A DNA stretch of 57,975 nucleotides, taken from NCBI GenBank assembly GCA_024698585.1, contig JAILRB010000045.1, positions 1 through 57,975 of the forward strand, written 5' to 3'. Positions 1 through 10,015 of this stretch are shown one piece after another (position 1 is the stretch's first letter; every line of letters starts with the position of its first letter). Under the pieces are notes generated by a model. The model did no database searches, had not been told where the DNA came from, and saw nothing but the letters and a program-made list of their open reading frames with translations. The stretch is from Eubacterium sp. Lineage in GTDB: Bacteria; Bacillota; Clostridia; Lachnospirales; Lachnospiraceae. Position numbers and translations under genes: made by a program.

Positions 1-3000
1 CTTCGCCATGACATTTCCCACATCATCCAGTGCCCAACGACTGCTTCCACGTTCATCCGTACTGATATTGTAAATCTTCCGGGTCTGATTGTAAACGGAA
101 GTTGAGGTGATTACCGCTTCCAGACGCTCTTTCGCATCACCATAAGTGTAATCCACTGTCACTCCATCACTTCGCACTTCCGAAAGAACCGTTGGCACTT
201 CTTCTGTGTAATCGTAGATATATTCCGTGGTTATATTGGTCTGCTTCGTGTTATAAGTGTACTTACTTTGTTCACTGACTGGATTTCCTAAACCGTCATA
301 AACATAAGTACTCTGAATGTCACGCAAACCGTTCCGGTTCACACTTTTCTTTGCTGTGTTTAGCTGTCCTTCAACATTATAACTTCCAGTAAAGGTGGTT
401 CCTGCGACACTTCCCGGGTCATAGATTCCGGTCATGTTTCCGTGATTATCATAGTTATAGTTAATTCCGATAAAGGCTGCCATTCCGGTCGCCATGCTGT
501 CCGTCTTATTCGTTAACTGGTTCAGACCGTTATAAGTATAGTTGATAAACCGGGAGCCTCTGACTTCCGACGTAAGATTTCCGAAGCCATCATAACCATA
601 CATCGTGGTTGTGGTCTGATTATCTTTTGTGACACTTTCTGTTTTCAGTCTGTTCTGTTCATCATAGGAATAAGTGGTTTCCTTTGCGGTTCCACTGTAT
701 TTTCCGGTTTCCTTATGATAGGTAATATTTCCGTTTGCATCATGACGGTACTGGTCTAGGAGATACATCCAGATGCCTTCTGTGGCATAAATCGCAGTCA
801 GGTTCTGGTTCTTATCATAGAGGTACTTTTCTCCCACACCACGACTATGCTTCGATGTACGATGATTCAGGTAATCATACCCAAAGGTTGTGACTTTATT
901 TCCCAACTGTTCTTCCGTGATGTTTCCATTTCCATCATAAGTGTAATGAACCGTTGTTCCATCACCGTAATCGATGCTTTCCTTATTTCCGTCTGCATCA
1001 TAAGTGTAGGAAATGGTACGGTTCTGTGTCTCTGCCGTAGTGATTCTGTCTAAGGAATCCCGGGTAAAGCTTGTGACATTATCCGGGCTTTCCATCTTTA
1101 TCAGTTCACCATTCTTATTATAACTGTAAAGAGTGGTTTTGCCATCTGCTGTTTTCTGAATCAGATCATCGGACTGATTATAGGTATAGGTCTCCAGAAC
1201 GGAAGTGGCATCCTTCACCTGAGATACATGATTCATTTCATCATAAGAATACTCCTTGGTAATGGTCTTTCCATTCGCGCTTCTGATTTCAGCAGACACA
1301 TTTCCGTTTCCATCATGACGGTAAGTGGTAACTTCTGATTTCCCACTGTTTTTATCATAATCTGTTTTCTTTTTCAGAAGGTTTCTTTCATCATATTCAT
1401 ACTCCGTATAATTTCCATCCGGCTGAATCACCTTCGTTAAATTTCCAAAACCGTCATAAGTATAGGATGTGGTATTTCCGTTTCTGTCCGTATGTGCAGT
1501 CTGTTTATCCTGGAAATCATAAGTATAACTTTCAAACGTTCCATCTTCATAAGTTACCTTAGTCAGACGATTCAGGCTATCATAACTGTACGCTTCCGTG
1601 TAGGACTGTGTCCCCTTTGATTTTGTCACTTTAACCGGCTTGTTATCATCGTTATACTCATAGGTTGTAACTGTTCCATTACTGTCCGTCTGTGTATGAA
1701 TATTTCCAGCCCGGTCATAGGTATAATCTTCTGAGAATTTCCCATTGGATTCCTTATGAATCAACCGGTCCATTCCGTCATATGTCATTGTCATGAAGTT
1801 TCCGGATGCATCAATCAGCTTTGTATTATTTCCATTTTTGTCATACTCGTACTCTGTAACATGATTTTCCGCATCGGTATACTTTGTAATATTTCCCCGG
1901 AAATCATAAACCCAGTGATAGGTTTTCCCATTACTTTCGCTCTGTTCAATAACTCTGTTTTCACTATCGTAAACATATGTAATAACATTTCCGTTGGCCT
2001 GCGTTTTTTCGGATACATTTCCGTTACCATCATAACTATATGATGTCGTGTTGCTATTTCCATCTGTTTCTTCTGTCACGTCACCACGACTGTTATATGT
2101 ATAATGTTTCGTACTAATATTTTCACCGGAACCGGAGGAAACGGTCACTAAGTTTCCGTATTCATCATAGGTGTAACTATTTAATACAATTGTTTCTTCC
2201 GATTCTTCGTCTTTTCCTTCTTCTTTCGTAACCCTGCCAAGAGCATCGTATTCATAAGCATACGTTACTTTTGCGGTAAAGTTATCCTCATCACCACTTC
2301 CTAAACTTTTCTTTTCCAGTCTTCCTGCTTTGTCGTAAGTATATTTCGTGCTATATCCTTCACCGTTTGTTTCGAGCGTAATATTATCATCACAGTCATA
2401 TTGATAGCTATGCTTACAGTTTCCGTCATTGTCCTTAACCTCTAAAAGTCTGTCTTGTTTGTCATAGGTATAGGATTCTGTGATTCCTCGTTCATTTGTT
2501 TTAGAGATGACGTTATTATTTTCGTCATACTCATAATGAATGGTTCCACCATCTCGTTTTGTCTCATCTGTCAGATTTCCAACTTCATCATATGTATATG
2601 TGATTTGAACATCATCTTCCTGGTTACTATGATTTGCATCCACATAGGTTGTAACTCTTCCCGCATAATCATATGTAAAATGTTCTTCAGACAAAATGGT
2701 TTCTAAAACATCATTTTCATCTTCTGTTAATTCAATATTTTTTATGATAATATTGTTTCCATTTTTATCATATACATATTCTGTTTTCCCTGTATCAGTT
2801 TCCTTTATAATTAAACGATTGTCCTTATCATAATTGTAATAGGTTGCATTTCCGTTAGCATCTACTTCTCGTATTAAATTTCCATTCTGATCATATCGAT
2901 AAAATTTAGAGTATTCAAGCGGGTCAGTCTCAGAAAGGAGATTTCCTAAATCATCATAGCTGTATGATGTCGTTCCGTTAATGTTCGTCTTTTCCGTTAG

Positions 3001-6000
3001 TTTTCCATTCTGATCATAAACATAACTTTCTTCCTGCTGGAACGGATTAATCATTTTAATGAGACGTGATTTATTATCATACACATACGTCCATAGGTTA
3101 CCCATTTCATCCGTCTTTGTACTTACATTTCCATAGGAATCATAGGTATACTTAATCTCATTTCCATTTGCATCCTTTTCAGAACTAACATTTCCTCGTT
3201 TGTCAAATTCGTAACTGGTCTGATATCCCTCTTTCGAAGTGGTTGTGGAAACTTTACTTTGTGCATTATATTTTGTGGTTTCCTTGTTCTGTCGTGCATC
3301 TTTAGTTTCCGTTGTAAATCCATTCTTATTTACGGTGTAGTTGATTTCACGACCTTTCTCATCCGTAACCTTTTCTAACTTTCCGGCTGTGGAATACTCA
3401 TAGATTTTTTTCTGTTCCTCAGAGATTCCTTCCGTTGTCACACGTCCAAAAGAATCGTAAGTATATCTTGTGATATTTCCTTCCGCATCTTTCTTCGTGG
3501 TCACTTGTCCAGAATGGTCATAAGTATATTCCGTCACATTTCCTTCTGCACTGATTTCCTTTGATAAGTTTCCATCCGTGTCATATTCATATTGAAGGGT
3601 GTTTCCATTTGCATCCACCCGCTCATACATTAATCCGTTGACCGTGTAAGCATACTTTTCTTCATCATCATTTCTATTTTTATAATACGTCAGAAGATTG
3701 TCATCATTGTAATGATATTCTTCCGATGTACCATCCGGATAGACAATTCTCTCAATATTTCCATTTGCATCGTACGCTGTATGAAGATATCCGTCACAAT
3801 CTTTCGTCTTTACAATTTTCCCAAAACCATTATAGGTATATTCTTCCTCATCAGCACCAATGCTTTTAACGATTCTTCCTTCTTCATCATACTGAAGAAC
3901 TTCCCGATAATTATTTTCTCCGGTGCAGGTATTAGTTCTTGTTTCCTCATCATAACTGTATTTAAATGTCCCCTCTCCGGTCACGGTCTGTTCTGTTACT
4001 CTTCCCTTCTTATCGTAAACATTTTTTACAGTTTCCGTTTGTTCGAAATCCTTAACTGATAAAATATTTCCGTTTTTATCATAACTAAAGGACATCGAAT
4101 CATTGTCTAAATTCGTTGCAGATAATAAGTTATATTCTTGATAAGAATATGAGATACTGTTTCCATTCACTTCGATGGATTTGATATGATTTTCCGCTTT
4201 TTCTAATTCCATCTGGTTTTCAGACCAATCAAGTTCCTGGATATTGTCCTCTGTCAGTTCCTGTATTTCCTGATTGTCCTCTGTATCGTTTACACTTTCC
4301 CAGTGAAAGGTCATACTTCCCGCCGGGCTGGAAATGGTATCTAATAAATTATTGGAGTATGTAAGTGTAGTTGTCCAGCCGTCACTTTCTATGATTGAAG
4401 AAAGCTGCCCCTGCTCATTAAAGACATATTTCTCCGTTCCGTCTTTTAACTGGTACTCACCGTCCAGAACAGTTAATTCTCTTCCGGACATTTCTCCATC
4501 AACAAATTTATCCTCTTTCTTGTGGAATGTCGCTTTTGCACCACTCGGATCTGTCACCAGATAGATTTCTTCCTCACCGGATTCTTCGCTTTTTTCAAGT
4601 CTCCAGTCAAAATTTGTACTCCATCCAACACCTAAGCCACTATCCTTTTTCTTTTTAGAATTGTAACTTCTATCGAACGTCAAATCGTGACGTCCTTTTA
4701 ATAAAACATCTGTGTACTGATAGGTGAATGCGCCTGTCAATAAATCAATCGGATCTCCTACCTCAACAGAATATGTCTCTTCAGCATTGAGGAATTTATT
4801 TTCTCTTGCATCACCATATACCGGGCAAAGAACAATAAAGTTCGTATAGGCAAAACTTGAAGTGGAGCCGGACAAAATCGAAAATGCTTTTTTTCTTAAG
4901 GATGTCTCGATTTCTCTATCCTCTGTATCCATGAATTGAATATTTGAGCAATATGTTACAACGCAGGATTCTCCAGGTTTTAATTCATCAACATGATGAA
5001 TCAGCATCCCTTCACGAACTGCTTTTATCTGATTTTCCCCTTCTTCGTTCACGGTAATCTTTTGGTCATGGACAAACCCTTTTTGTACAAATACCGTTCC
5101 ATCATTGGCAAACTGCTCTTCTTTATCAATGAAAAAGTTTAATCCACACAGTGGTTTTGTTGTTACATTTGTGTAAATAAACCGGATTGGGTAAGAATCA
5201 CCTGTTTTGGTCATCTCATTCACTTGAATTGTTAATCCTAACGCTCCATCGGCTTGCACCTCCAATGGTGTTTCGCATCGAAAAGCGTGTTCAAATTCAA
5301 ACGGATCTGTTTCTCCGGTCCCATCAGTCATCTTTCCCTTTACTGATGCTGAAATCTCATACGTTCCGTTTTCATCCCCACGAACATACCAGTCCACACA
5401 TTCCTGACTATTCTTTTCAATCTTTTCAATCGTTTGCGTCTTTTTATTCTCTACATCTTCTTTCATTGTGGCTAGTGATAAACCTTCCGGTAAATGAAGG
5501 GTCGCTTCTGCATCCTGTACAAACTCATTGGTTGAGGTATTATAAATGAGAAGTTGAACATGGAACATATCCTTAAGCCACTTCGTCGTTCCATCAATGA
5601 TTAATATATAGAATAATCGTCCCTTCTTCTTGACTTGAATTTTTTCAAAACTTTCTGTATCCGATTGTGTTTTTTCCTGTACAACAACTCCCTCTTTTTC
5701 CTCTGTTGTGTAGATTGAAACTTCTCGTTTCTTGTTGATTGGATTAACAATTTTTTTGAATGACAATTGTAATTCATATTTAACAATATGACTATTCTCA
5801 TCACAGTCCAAATCTATTCCTGCATCCACAATGTCTTGATACGACATATCCTCAGCAGTCATTTTCCCTTGCACTGTATCATTGGTACTAAGATATAATG
5901 TTATTTCTTTATCTTCTTCATCCACCTGAACGGACGTTTGTCGCGGAAGATATTCTTTGCTTAAATCCTGTGCATATACGTAATATTTCTTATTTTTTAA

Positions 6001-8247
6001 TAAATCAACGGAAATCGTTCCTTTTTGATTTTTTGGTTTTAAAATTGGTTCTTCATTTTCATCTAAAATGTATGCATCAATTTTTTTCAGGGACTCGCCG
6101 GTTTCTGAAGACTTAAGATGAACGGTAAGCTTCTTCGTATTTTCCTCGCCTTTAATGTGTACTTCTACAACAGCTGTATTTGTAGCCCCCTGTTCATCTG
6201 TAACCGTCAACATTACCAGATAAGTTCCCGGTAGAGCATATTTATGGGAAAGTTCCTGCTTCGTATCCATCATACCGTCTCCGAAGTCCCATTTATAAGT
6301 CAAATTACTTGGAGCCGTATGATCGTCAGTGGAATTTGAACCGGAGAAATTTATCTCCTCCCCCACCTCTGCTTCTGTCGATGTAACCACAATTTTCGCT
6401 TCCGGATTGTTATTGAAAATGCCTACATCTACAGAAATATTTCCTTCTTGAAGCATTGTCTGAAACTGATAATTTTCTTCGGTATTTAGACTGTATCCAC
6501 TTGGCAAATCCCTTATTGTGACAAAATAAGTTCCCTCAGTAAGTCTAGTGATTTCTACCTTTCCTTCTTCATCTGTAATCCCTGTAATTCCCAGATATTT
6601 CTTTTCATTATTTTCTGTAAGTTTATATAAATTGAAACAGACTCCGGATACAGCATTTCCATCACTGTTTTTACATTCTAAGATTTGAGAATAAATTTGG
6701 TTTACCAAACCAATCTGGTTATCTTTTGCAACTACCTTGTCACGTTTATCTTCTGGTACAGACAATAAATTCCAGACATTATCACATACGTTTGTATATG
6801 CATCTTCATCACCATTGTCCGTATCATAGGTGGCTAAGGTTCTGAATGACTCCCCGATTGTCTCTTCCACAGCCACTTTAATTGGATAACTAAGTTTTTC
6901 TTTCACTGTAATGTACTTATTTTCAGCGAGCATAATTTCATCTTCAATATTTGCTCCCCCGTACAGTTCTAGTTCTCCCTCATTATAAATTGCTTCTGCT
7001 TTTGGCACAGTTTCATTATTGCTATTCTGTCCTGTCGATGTATTCCCAAAAAAATGTACATCTTCTAATACAGTGCTTTTTTTATTATAGATTACGCCTT
7101 CTGCACTGGAAACATTATTAGAAAAAGTTCCGCTTTCTACAATTAAATTTGCAGCTCTATCGGATTCAATAATGCACGAACCACTATTTTGTGAAAATAT
7201 GTTTTCACCAGTTTTAATTTTCCCAAAACTTGTTTCATACTCTCCTGGAGCTTTTATAACCATCGTTCCAAAGTTTATGTCTATTGCTCCGACACCTCTC
7301 GTGAAATTTTCCTGAAATGTATTTCCACCTAAAATAACCTTCTTTCCACGCGCATCAATAGCCATCGCTCCACCGGATGCTGCTCCATTATTTGAACCAT
7401 TGTTTTTAAAAACTGAATTATAGATTTCCACATCATTTGGCGAACGATCAATACTAATGGCCCCTGCCCAAAAAAGCATTCTATTGGAATCGAACATGCA
7501 CTGGTTTACATGTAATTCTTTTGACGTTATTGCCCCACCAGCGCCTGCACAGTTCTCTTTAAAGATTGTTCCCTCTACATGAAGTGTTCCATTAGAATAA
7601 ATAGCACCACCGCCGAAAAATGTACCGAAGTACCCGTTCCGGATGAATTTTCCTCCAGTGACAAAACATTCTCCGGACATTGTTGCTGCTGAAGCTCCGG
7701 AACAATTACTTATTTCACTGTCATCATCCATATGAAATGTTGCATTGTCCATTTTCAATGCTGAGCCTTCTGCATCATATTCCGTTATTTTAGAATGATA
7801 AAATGATAATGTTCCACGATTTACTATTGCAGAATAATTACCTATATTAACACTCTCACTTCCTTTAATGAATATATTATTTAAAGTTAGCTCTCCTTCT
7901 TTCTCCACACAAAAAACAACAGCCCCATTTACCGCATTATCTTTCCAGTTATTTTCTGAATCAACCAGAAATTCTGTTTCCTCTGCAGCTTCAATGTGAA
8001 CTGTTTCCTTTTCTTTAATTAATACAGCTTCCGTAATAGCCATATCTTCTGTTATTGTAAGATAAATATCTTTTTTTTCATCTGCTCTCGCTTCTTCCAG
8101 TGCCTCCTCTATGGAATCATAGCCTGACCCATTATAAAGAACCGGACTTGATAAAGCCCAGGTCTCGAATTTGACACTAGTCGCTATAATTGCCATCATC
8201 ATTACAATGGCGGTCATTCTTCTTGAGTGTTTTTTCATTTTATTCAT
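1..8247 (-). CDS. Giant secreted YD-repeat (RHS) protein, C-terminus beyond left edge
   Basis: 2,749 codons are open with no stop before the window edge. The ATG at 8247 is chosen because an AAGGGGG ribosome site lies about 13 bases upstream and the product begins with a basic head and hydrophobic run (residues about 10-32), a signal peptide. Parts in order: Asn/Gly-rich right-handed beta-helix rungs (about 35-440); a prealbumin/Cna-B-like module (about 515-590); a PKD domain with YKWDFGDG (about 610-700); a long spacer of beta-rich modules; a DUF6531-type module containing GDPIDLLTGAFTYQYTD and RSYNS (about 1155-1215); then tandem YD repeats of the pattern DxxGN...YxYD every 20-21 residues from about 1280 to the edge. 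In this family YD repeats form a closed beta-shell that often encloses a variable C-terminal toxin; others are adhesins. The C-terminal part that would decide is outside the window, so a toxin role is inference. No RHS core signature was seen within the visible part. Confidence 0.93.
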   Translation of the reverse strand, partial: MNKMKKHSRRMTAIVMMMAIIATSVKFETWALSSPVLYNGSGYDSIEEALEEARADEKKDIYLTITEDMAITEAVLIKEKETVHIEAAEETEFLVDSENNWKDNAVNGAVVFCVEKEGELTLNNIFIKGSESVNIGNYSAIVNRGTLSFYHSKITEYDAEGSALKMDNATFHMDDDSEISNCSGASAATMSGECFVTGGKFIRNGYFGTFFGGGAIYSNGTLHVEGTIFKENCAGAGGAITSKELHVNQCMFDSNRMLFWAGAISIDRSPNDVEIYNSVFKNNGSNNGAASGGAMAIDARGKKVILGGNTFQENFTRGVGAIDINFGTMVIKAPGEYETSFGKIKTGENIFSQNSGSCIIESDRAANLIVESGTFSNNVSSAEGVIYNKKSTVLEDVHFFGNTSTGQNSNNETVPKAEAIYNEGELELYGGANIEDEIMLAENKYITVKEKLSYPIKVAVEETIGESFRTLATYDTDNGDEDAYTNVCDNVWNLLSVPEDKRDKVVAKDNQIGLVNQIYSQILECKNSDGNAVSGVCFNLYKLTENNEKKYLGITGITDEEGKVEITRLTEGTYFVTIRDLPSGYSLNTEENYQFQTMLQEGNISVDVGIFNNNPEAKIVVTSTEAEVGEEINFSGSNSTDDHTAPSNLTYKWDFGDGMMDTKQELSHKYALPGTYLVMLTVTDEQGATNTAVVEVHIKGEENTKKLTVHLKSSETGESLKKIDAYILDENEEPILKPKNQKGTISVDLLKNKKYYVYAQDLSKEYLPRQTSVQVDEEDKEITLYLSTNDTVQGKMTAEDMSYQDIVDAGIDLDCDENSHIVKYELQLSFKKIVNPINKKREVSIYTTEEKEGVVVQEKTQSDTESFEKIQVKKKGRLFYILIIDGTTKWLKDMFHVQLLIYNTSTNEFVQDAEATLHLPEGLSLATMKEDVENKKTQTIEKIEKNSQECVDWYVRGDENGTYEISASVKGKMTDGTGETDPFEFEHAFRCETPLEVQADGALGLTIQVNEMTKTGDSYPIRFIYTNVTTKPLCGLNFFIDKEEQFANDGTVFVQKGFVHDQKITVNEEGENQIKAVREGMLIHHVDELKPGESCVVTYCSNIQFMDTEDREIETSLRKKAFSILSGSTSSFAYTNFIVLCPVYGDARENKFLNAEETYSVEVGDPIDLLTGAFTYQYTDVLLKGRHDLTFDRSYNSKKKKDSGLGVGWSTNFDWRLEKSEESGEEEIYLVTDPSGAKATFHKKEDKFVDGEMSGRELTVLDGEYQLKDGTEKYVFNEQGQLSSIIESDGWTTTLTYSNNLLDTISSPAGSMTFHWESVNDTEDNQEIQELTEDNIQELDWSENQMELEKAENHIKSIEVNGNSISYSYQEYNLLSATNLDNDSMSFSYDKNGNILSVKDFEQTETVKNVYDKKGRVTEQTVTGEGTFKYSYDEETRTNTCTGENNYREVLQYDEEGRIVKSIGADEEEYTYNGFGKIVKTKDCDGYLHTAYDANGNIERIVYPDGTSEEYHYNDDNLLTYYKNRNDDEEKYAYTVNGLMYERVDANGNTLQYEYDTDGNLSKEISAEGNVTEYTYDHSGQVTTKKDAEGNITRYTYDSFGRVTTEGISEEQKKIYEYSTAGKLEKVTDEKGREINYTVNKNGFTTETKDARQNKETTKYNAQSKVSTTTSKEGYQTSYEFDKRGNVSSEKDANGNEIKYTYDSYGNVSTKTDEMGNLWTYVYDNKSRLIKMINPFQQEESYVYDQNGKLTEKTNINGTTSYSYDDLGNLLSETDPLEYSKFYRYDQNGNLIREVDANGNATYYNYDKDNRLIIKETDTGKTEYVYDKNGNNIIIKNIELTEDENDVLETILSEEHFTYDYAGRVTTYVDANHSNQEDDVQITYTYDEVGNLTDETKRDGGTIHYEYDENNNVISKTNERGITESYTYDKQDRLLEVKDNDGNCKHSYQYDCDDNITLETNGEGYSTKYTYDKAGRLEKKSLGSGDEDNFTAKVTYAYEYDALGRVTKEEGKDEESEETIVLNSYTYDEYGNLVTVSSGSGENISTKHYTYNSRGDVTEETDGNSNTTSYSYDGNGNVSEKTQANGNVITYVYDSENRVIEQSESNGKTYHWVYDFRGNITKYTDAENHVTEYEYDKNGNNTKLIDASGNFMTMTYDGMDRLIHKESNGKFSEDYTYDRAGNIHTQTDSNGTVTTYEYNDDNKPVKVTKSKGTQSYTEAYSYDSLNRLTKVTYEDGTFESYTYDFQDKQTAHTDRNGNTTSYTYDGFGNLTKVIQPDGNYTEYEYDERNLLKKKTDYDKNSGKSEVTTYRHDGNGNVSAEIRSANGKTITKEYSYDEMNHVSQVKDATSVLETYTYNQSDDLIQKTADGKTTLYSYNKNGELIKMESPDNVTSFTRDSLDRITTAETQNRTISYTYDADGNKESIDYGDGTTVHYTYDGNGNITEEQLGNKVTTFGYDYLNHRTSKHSRGVGEKYLYDKNQNLTAIYATEGIWMYLLDQYRHDANGNITYHKETGKYSGTAKETTYSYDEQNRLKTESVTKDNQTTTTMYGYDGFGNLTSEVRGSRFINYTYNGLNQLTNKTDSMATGMAAFIGINYNYDNHGNMTGIYDPGSVAGTTFTGSYNVEGQLNTAKKSVNRNGLRDIQSTYVYDGLGNPVSEQSKYTYNTKQTNITTEYIYDYTEEVPTVLSEVRSDGVTVDYTYGDAKERLEAVITSTSVYNQTRKIYNISTDERGSSRWALDDVGNVMAK

Positions 8248-8362
8248 TTGTTTCTTTGGTCCCCCTTCGCTGTCCTTTTTTTGCGTTCATACTCTCTATG
8301 GAACAGATTTTTAAGGTTTCCTTCCTCCTACTTTACTAATTATCGTCCCAAACTCTTACCCT

Positions 8363-8391
8363 ATTATGGCACAACATCGTTGCTATTCTAA
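8363..8391 (-). promoter_or_regulatory. Possible promoter of the YD-repeat gene
   Basis: On the minus strand TTAGAA and CATAAT are separated by 17 bases, giving a leader of roughly 110 bases before the ATG at 8247. Both boxes deviate from consensus, so this is a moderate call. The rest of 8248-8577 holds this leader and the citrate synthase promoter; no gene of normal size is visible there. Confidence 0.4.
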
Positions 8392-8500
8392 CACGAAATT
8401 TTTTTCTTTTCAATTCCACAGTTTCACTTTGTAAGATTGTCCATGAATATAGCAGAACAAATGGTATCCAATATAACAGAGATGTATAACTCCATCCAAT

Positions 8501-8529
8501 TTGAGAAATCTCTCAATTTATGGTAGAAT
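8501..8529 (+). promoter_or_regulatory. Citrate synthase promoter with overlapping inverted repeat
   Basis: TTGAGA (8501-8506) and TAGAAT (8524-8529) are spaced by exactly 17 bases. The -35 box is also the left arm of a 6-base inverted repeat, TTGAGA-N4-TCTCAA (8501-8516), which is placed like an operator that would block polymerase. A clear AAAGGAG lies at 8564-8570, seven bases before the ATG at 8578. Confidence 0.6.
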
Positions 8530-8577
8530 ATTTGTTTGTTGAGGAAAAATACACTTTTCACATAAAGGAGACAGTTT

Positions 8578-9960
8578 ATGTTATTAGAAAAATATACTGG
8601 GATGAGTGAAGATGCGTTAACACTTCAGATTAATAAATATGCTGATCGTTGTGTCACCAACTCTTCCATTGATCCTGACTTATATGATACTTATGATGTT
8701 AAAAGAGGGTTGCGTGACCGTATTACCGGAAAAGGTGTTTTGACCGGTCTGACAGAAATCGGTGATGTTCATTCTTTTGACATTGTTGATGGGAAATCCG
8801 TTCCTTGTGAAGGAAAGCTTTACTATCGCGGAATTGATATCGAAGATATTGTTCAGGGATTTTTAGAAGAAGATCGTTTTGGTTTTGAAGAAACCACTTA
8901 CCTTCTTTTGTTTGGAGAATTGCCTACGGCAAAACGTTTAGAAAACTTTAATCAGGTGTTAGCACAGTATCGTACCCTTCCAACCAGTTTCGTTCGTGAT
9001 ATTATTATGAAGGCTCCCGGACGTGATATGATGAATCTTTTGGCTCGTTGTGTGCTCTCCCTCTATGCATGGGATGAGAATCCGGATGATACATCCATCT
9101 CCAATGTTTTACGCCAGAGCTTAAGTCTGATTGCCCGTGTTCCATTGATGTCCGTTTACGGCTATCAGGTTCATGAACATTATCACAATGGTGGAAACTT
9201 ACATATTATCAATCCGGACTTAAATTTATCCACAGCGGAAAATATTTTACGTTTATTAAGACCGGATGGTTCTTATACACATCTGGAAGCAAAATTACTG
9301 GACTTAGCATTAGTTCTTCACGCAGAGCACGGCGGTGGTAACAACTCCACCTTCACAAACCACGTTGTTTCTTCTTCAGGAACCGATACTTACTCTGCCA
9401 TTGCAGCTTCCTTAGGTTCCCTGAAGGGACCTAAACACGGTGGTGCCAACATTAAGGTGAAGCAGATGTTTGATCATATGAAAGACACCATTGATAACTG
9501 GGATGATGACGAAGAAATCTCCAGCTATCTTCAGGGACTTGTGGACAAGAAATTATTTGACAAGTCCGGTTTGATTTACGGTATCGGTCATGCCGTTTAC
9601 GCCATTTCCGATCCAAGAGCCAAATTATTGAAAGGCTTAACCGAAAAGCTTGCAAAAGAAAAGGGGCGTATGGACGAATTCCAGCTTTATCAGAATGTGG
9701 AACGTCTGGCTCCTGCCATTATTTCCAAGGGACACCGCAGAAATAAAGTCGTTAGTGCTAATGTAGACTTCTACAGCGGCTTCGTTTATTCCATGTTAGG
9801 ATTACCGGATGCTCTTTACACACCGATGTTTGCTTCTGCTCGTATGGCAGGCTGGAGCGCTCACCGAATTGAAGAGCTCATTAACGCCGGAAAGATTATT
9901 CGTCCGGCATATAAGAATGTTGTTAAGAAACATGATTACATTCCATTGACGGAACGATAA
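8578..9960 (+). CDS. gltA: Citrate synthase
   Basis: Condenses acetyl-CoA with oxaloacetate to citrate, the entry to the oxidative branch that supplies 2-oxoglutarate for glutamate. At 460 residues it matches the longer citrate synthases of Clostridia. The catalytic landmarks are visible: HAEHGGGN (His248/His251), KGPKHGGAN (His287), YGIGHAVY with SDPRA (about 336-347), and ANVDFYSG with the catalytic Asp at 397. It stands alone in a one-gene unit with its own promoter and terminator; no aconitase, isocitrate dehydrogenase or methylcitrate-cycle gene is next to it. A 2-methylcitrate synthase activity cannot be excluded by sequence alone, but nothing in the context supports it. The start is fixed by the ribosome site AAAGGAG. 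Confidence 0.97.
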   Translation: MLLEKYTGMSEDALTLQINKYADRCVTNSSIDPDLYDTYDVKRGLRDRITGKGVLTGLTEIGDVHSFDIVDGKSVPCEGKLYYRGIDIEDIVQGFLEEDRFGFEETTYLLLFGELPTAKRLENFNQVLAQYRTLPTSFVRDIIMKAPGRDMMNLLARCVLSLYAWDENPDDTSISNVLRQSLSLIARVPLMSVYGYQVHEHYHNGGNLHIINPDLNLSTAENILRLLRPDGSYTHLEAKLLDLALVLHAEHGGGNNSTFTNHVVSSSGTDTYSAIAASLGSLKGPKHGGANIKVKQMFDHMKDTIDNWDDDEEISSYLQGLVDKKLFDKSGLIYGIGHAVYAISDPRAKLLKGLTEKLAKEKGRMDEFQLYQNVERLAPAIISKGHRRNKVVSANVDFYSGFVYSMLGLPDALYTPMFASARMAGWSAHRIEELINAGKIIRPAYKNVVKKHDYIPLTER

Positions 9961-9966
9961 AATTTT

Positions 9967-10004
9967 AGAGGACCTGATTTTGAACAATCAGATCCTCTTT
10001 TTAC
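9967..10004 (+). terminator. Terminator after citrate synthase
   Basis: A 13-base inverted repeat with one mismatch (AGAGGACCTGATT and AATCAGATCCTCT) closes a six-base loop and is followed by a T run. It lies between convergent genes, so it may also serve the minus-strand gene that ends at 10016. Confidence 0.85.
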
Positions 10005-10015
10005 TTGTTCTTCTT

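Noticed and set aside
847..6116. Small plus-strand and off-frame minus-strand reading frames inside the YD gene
   Set aside because: They lie opposite or out of frame with a 2,749-codon open frame, have no ribosome sites and show the Ile/Cys/Val-rich composition produced by reading the repeat array in the wrong frame.
8578..9960. Possible 2-methylcitrate synthase
   Set aside because: The sequence fits citrate synthase of Clostridia and there is no prpB, prpD or propionate gene nearby.
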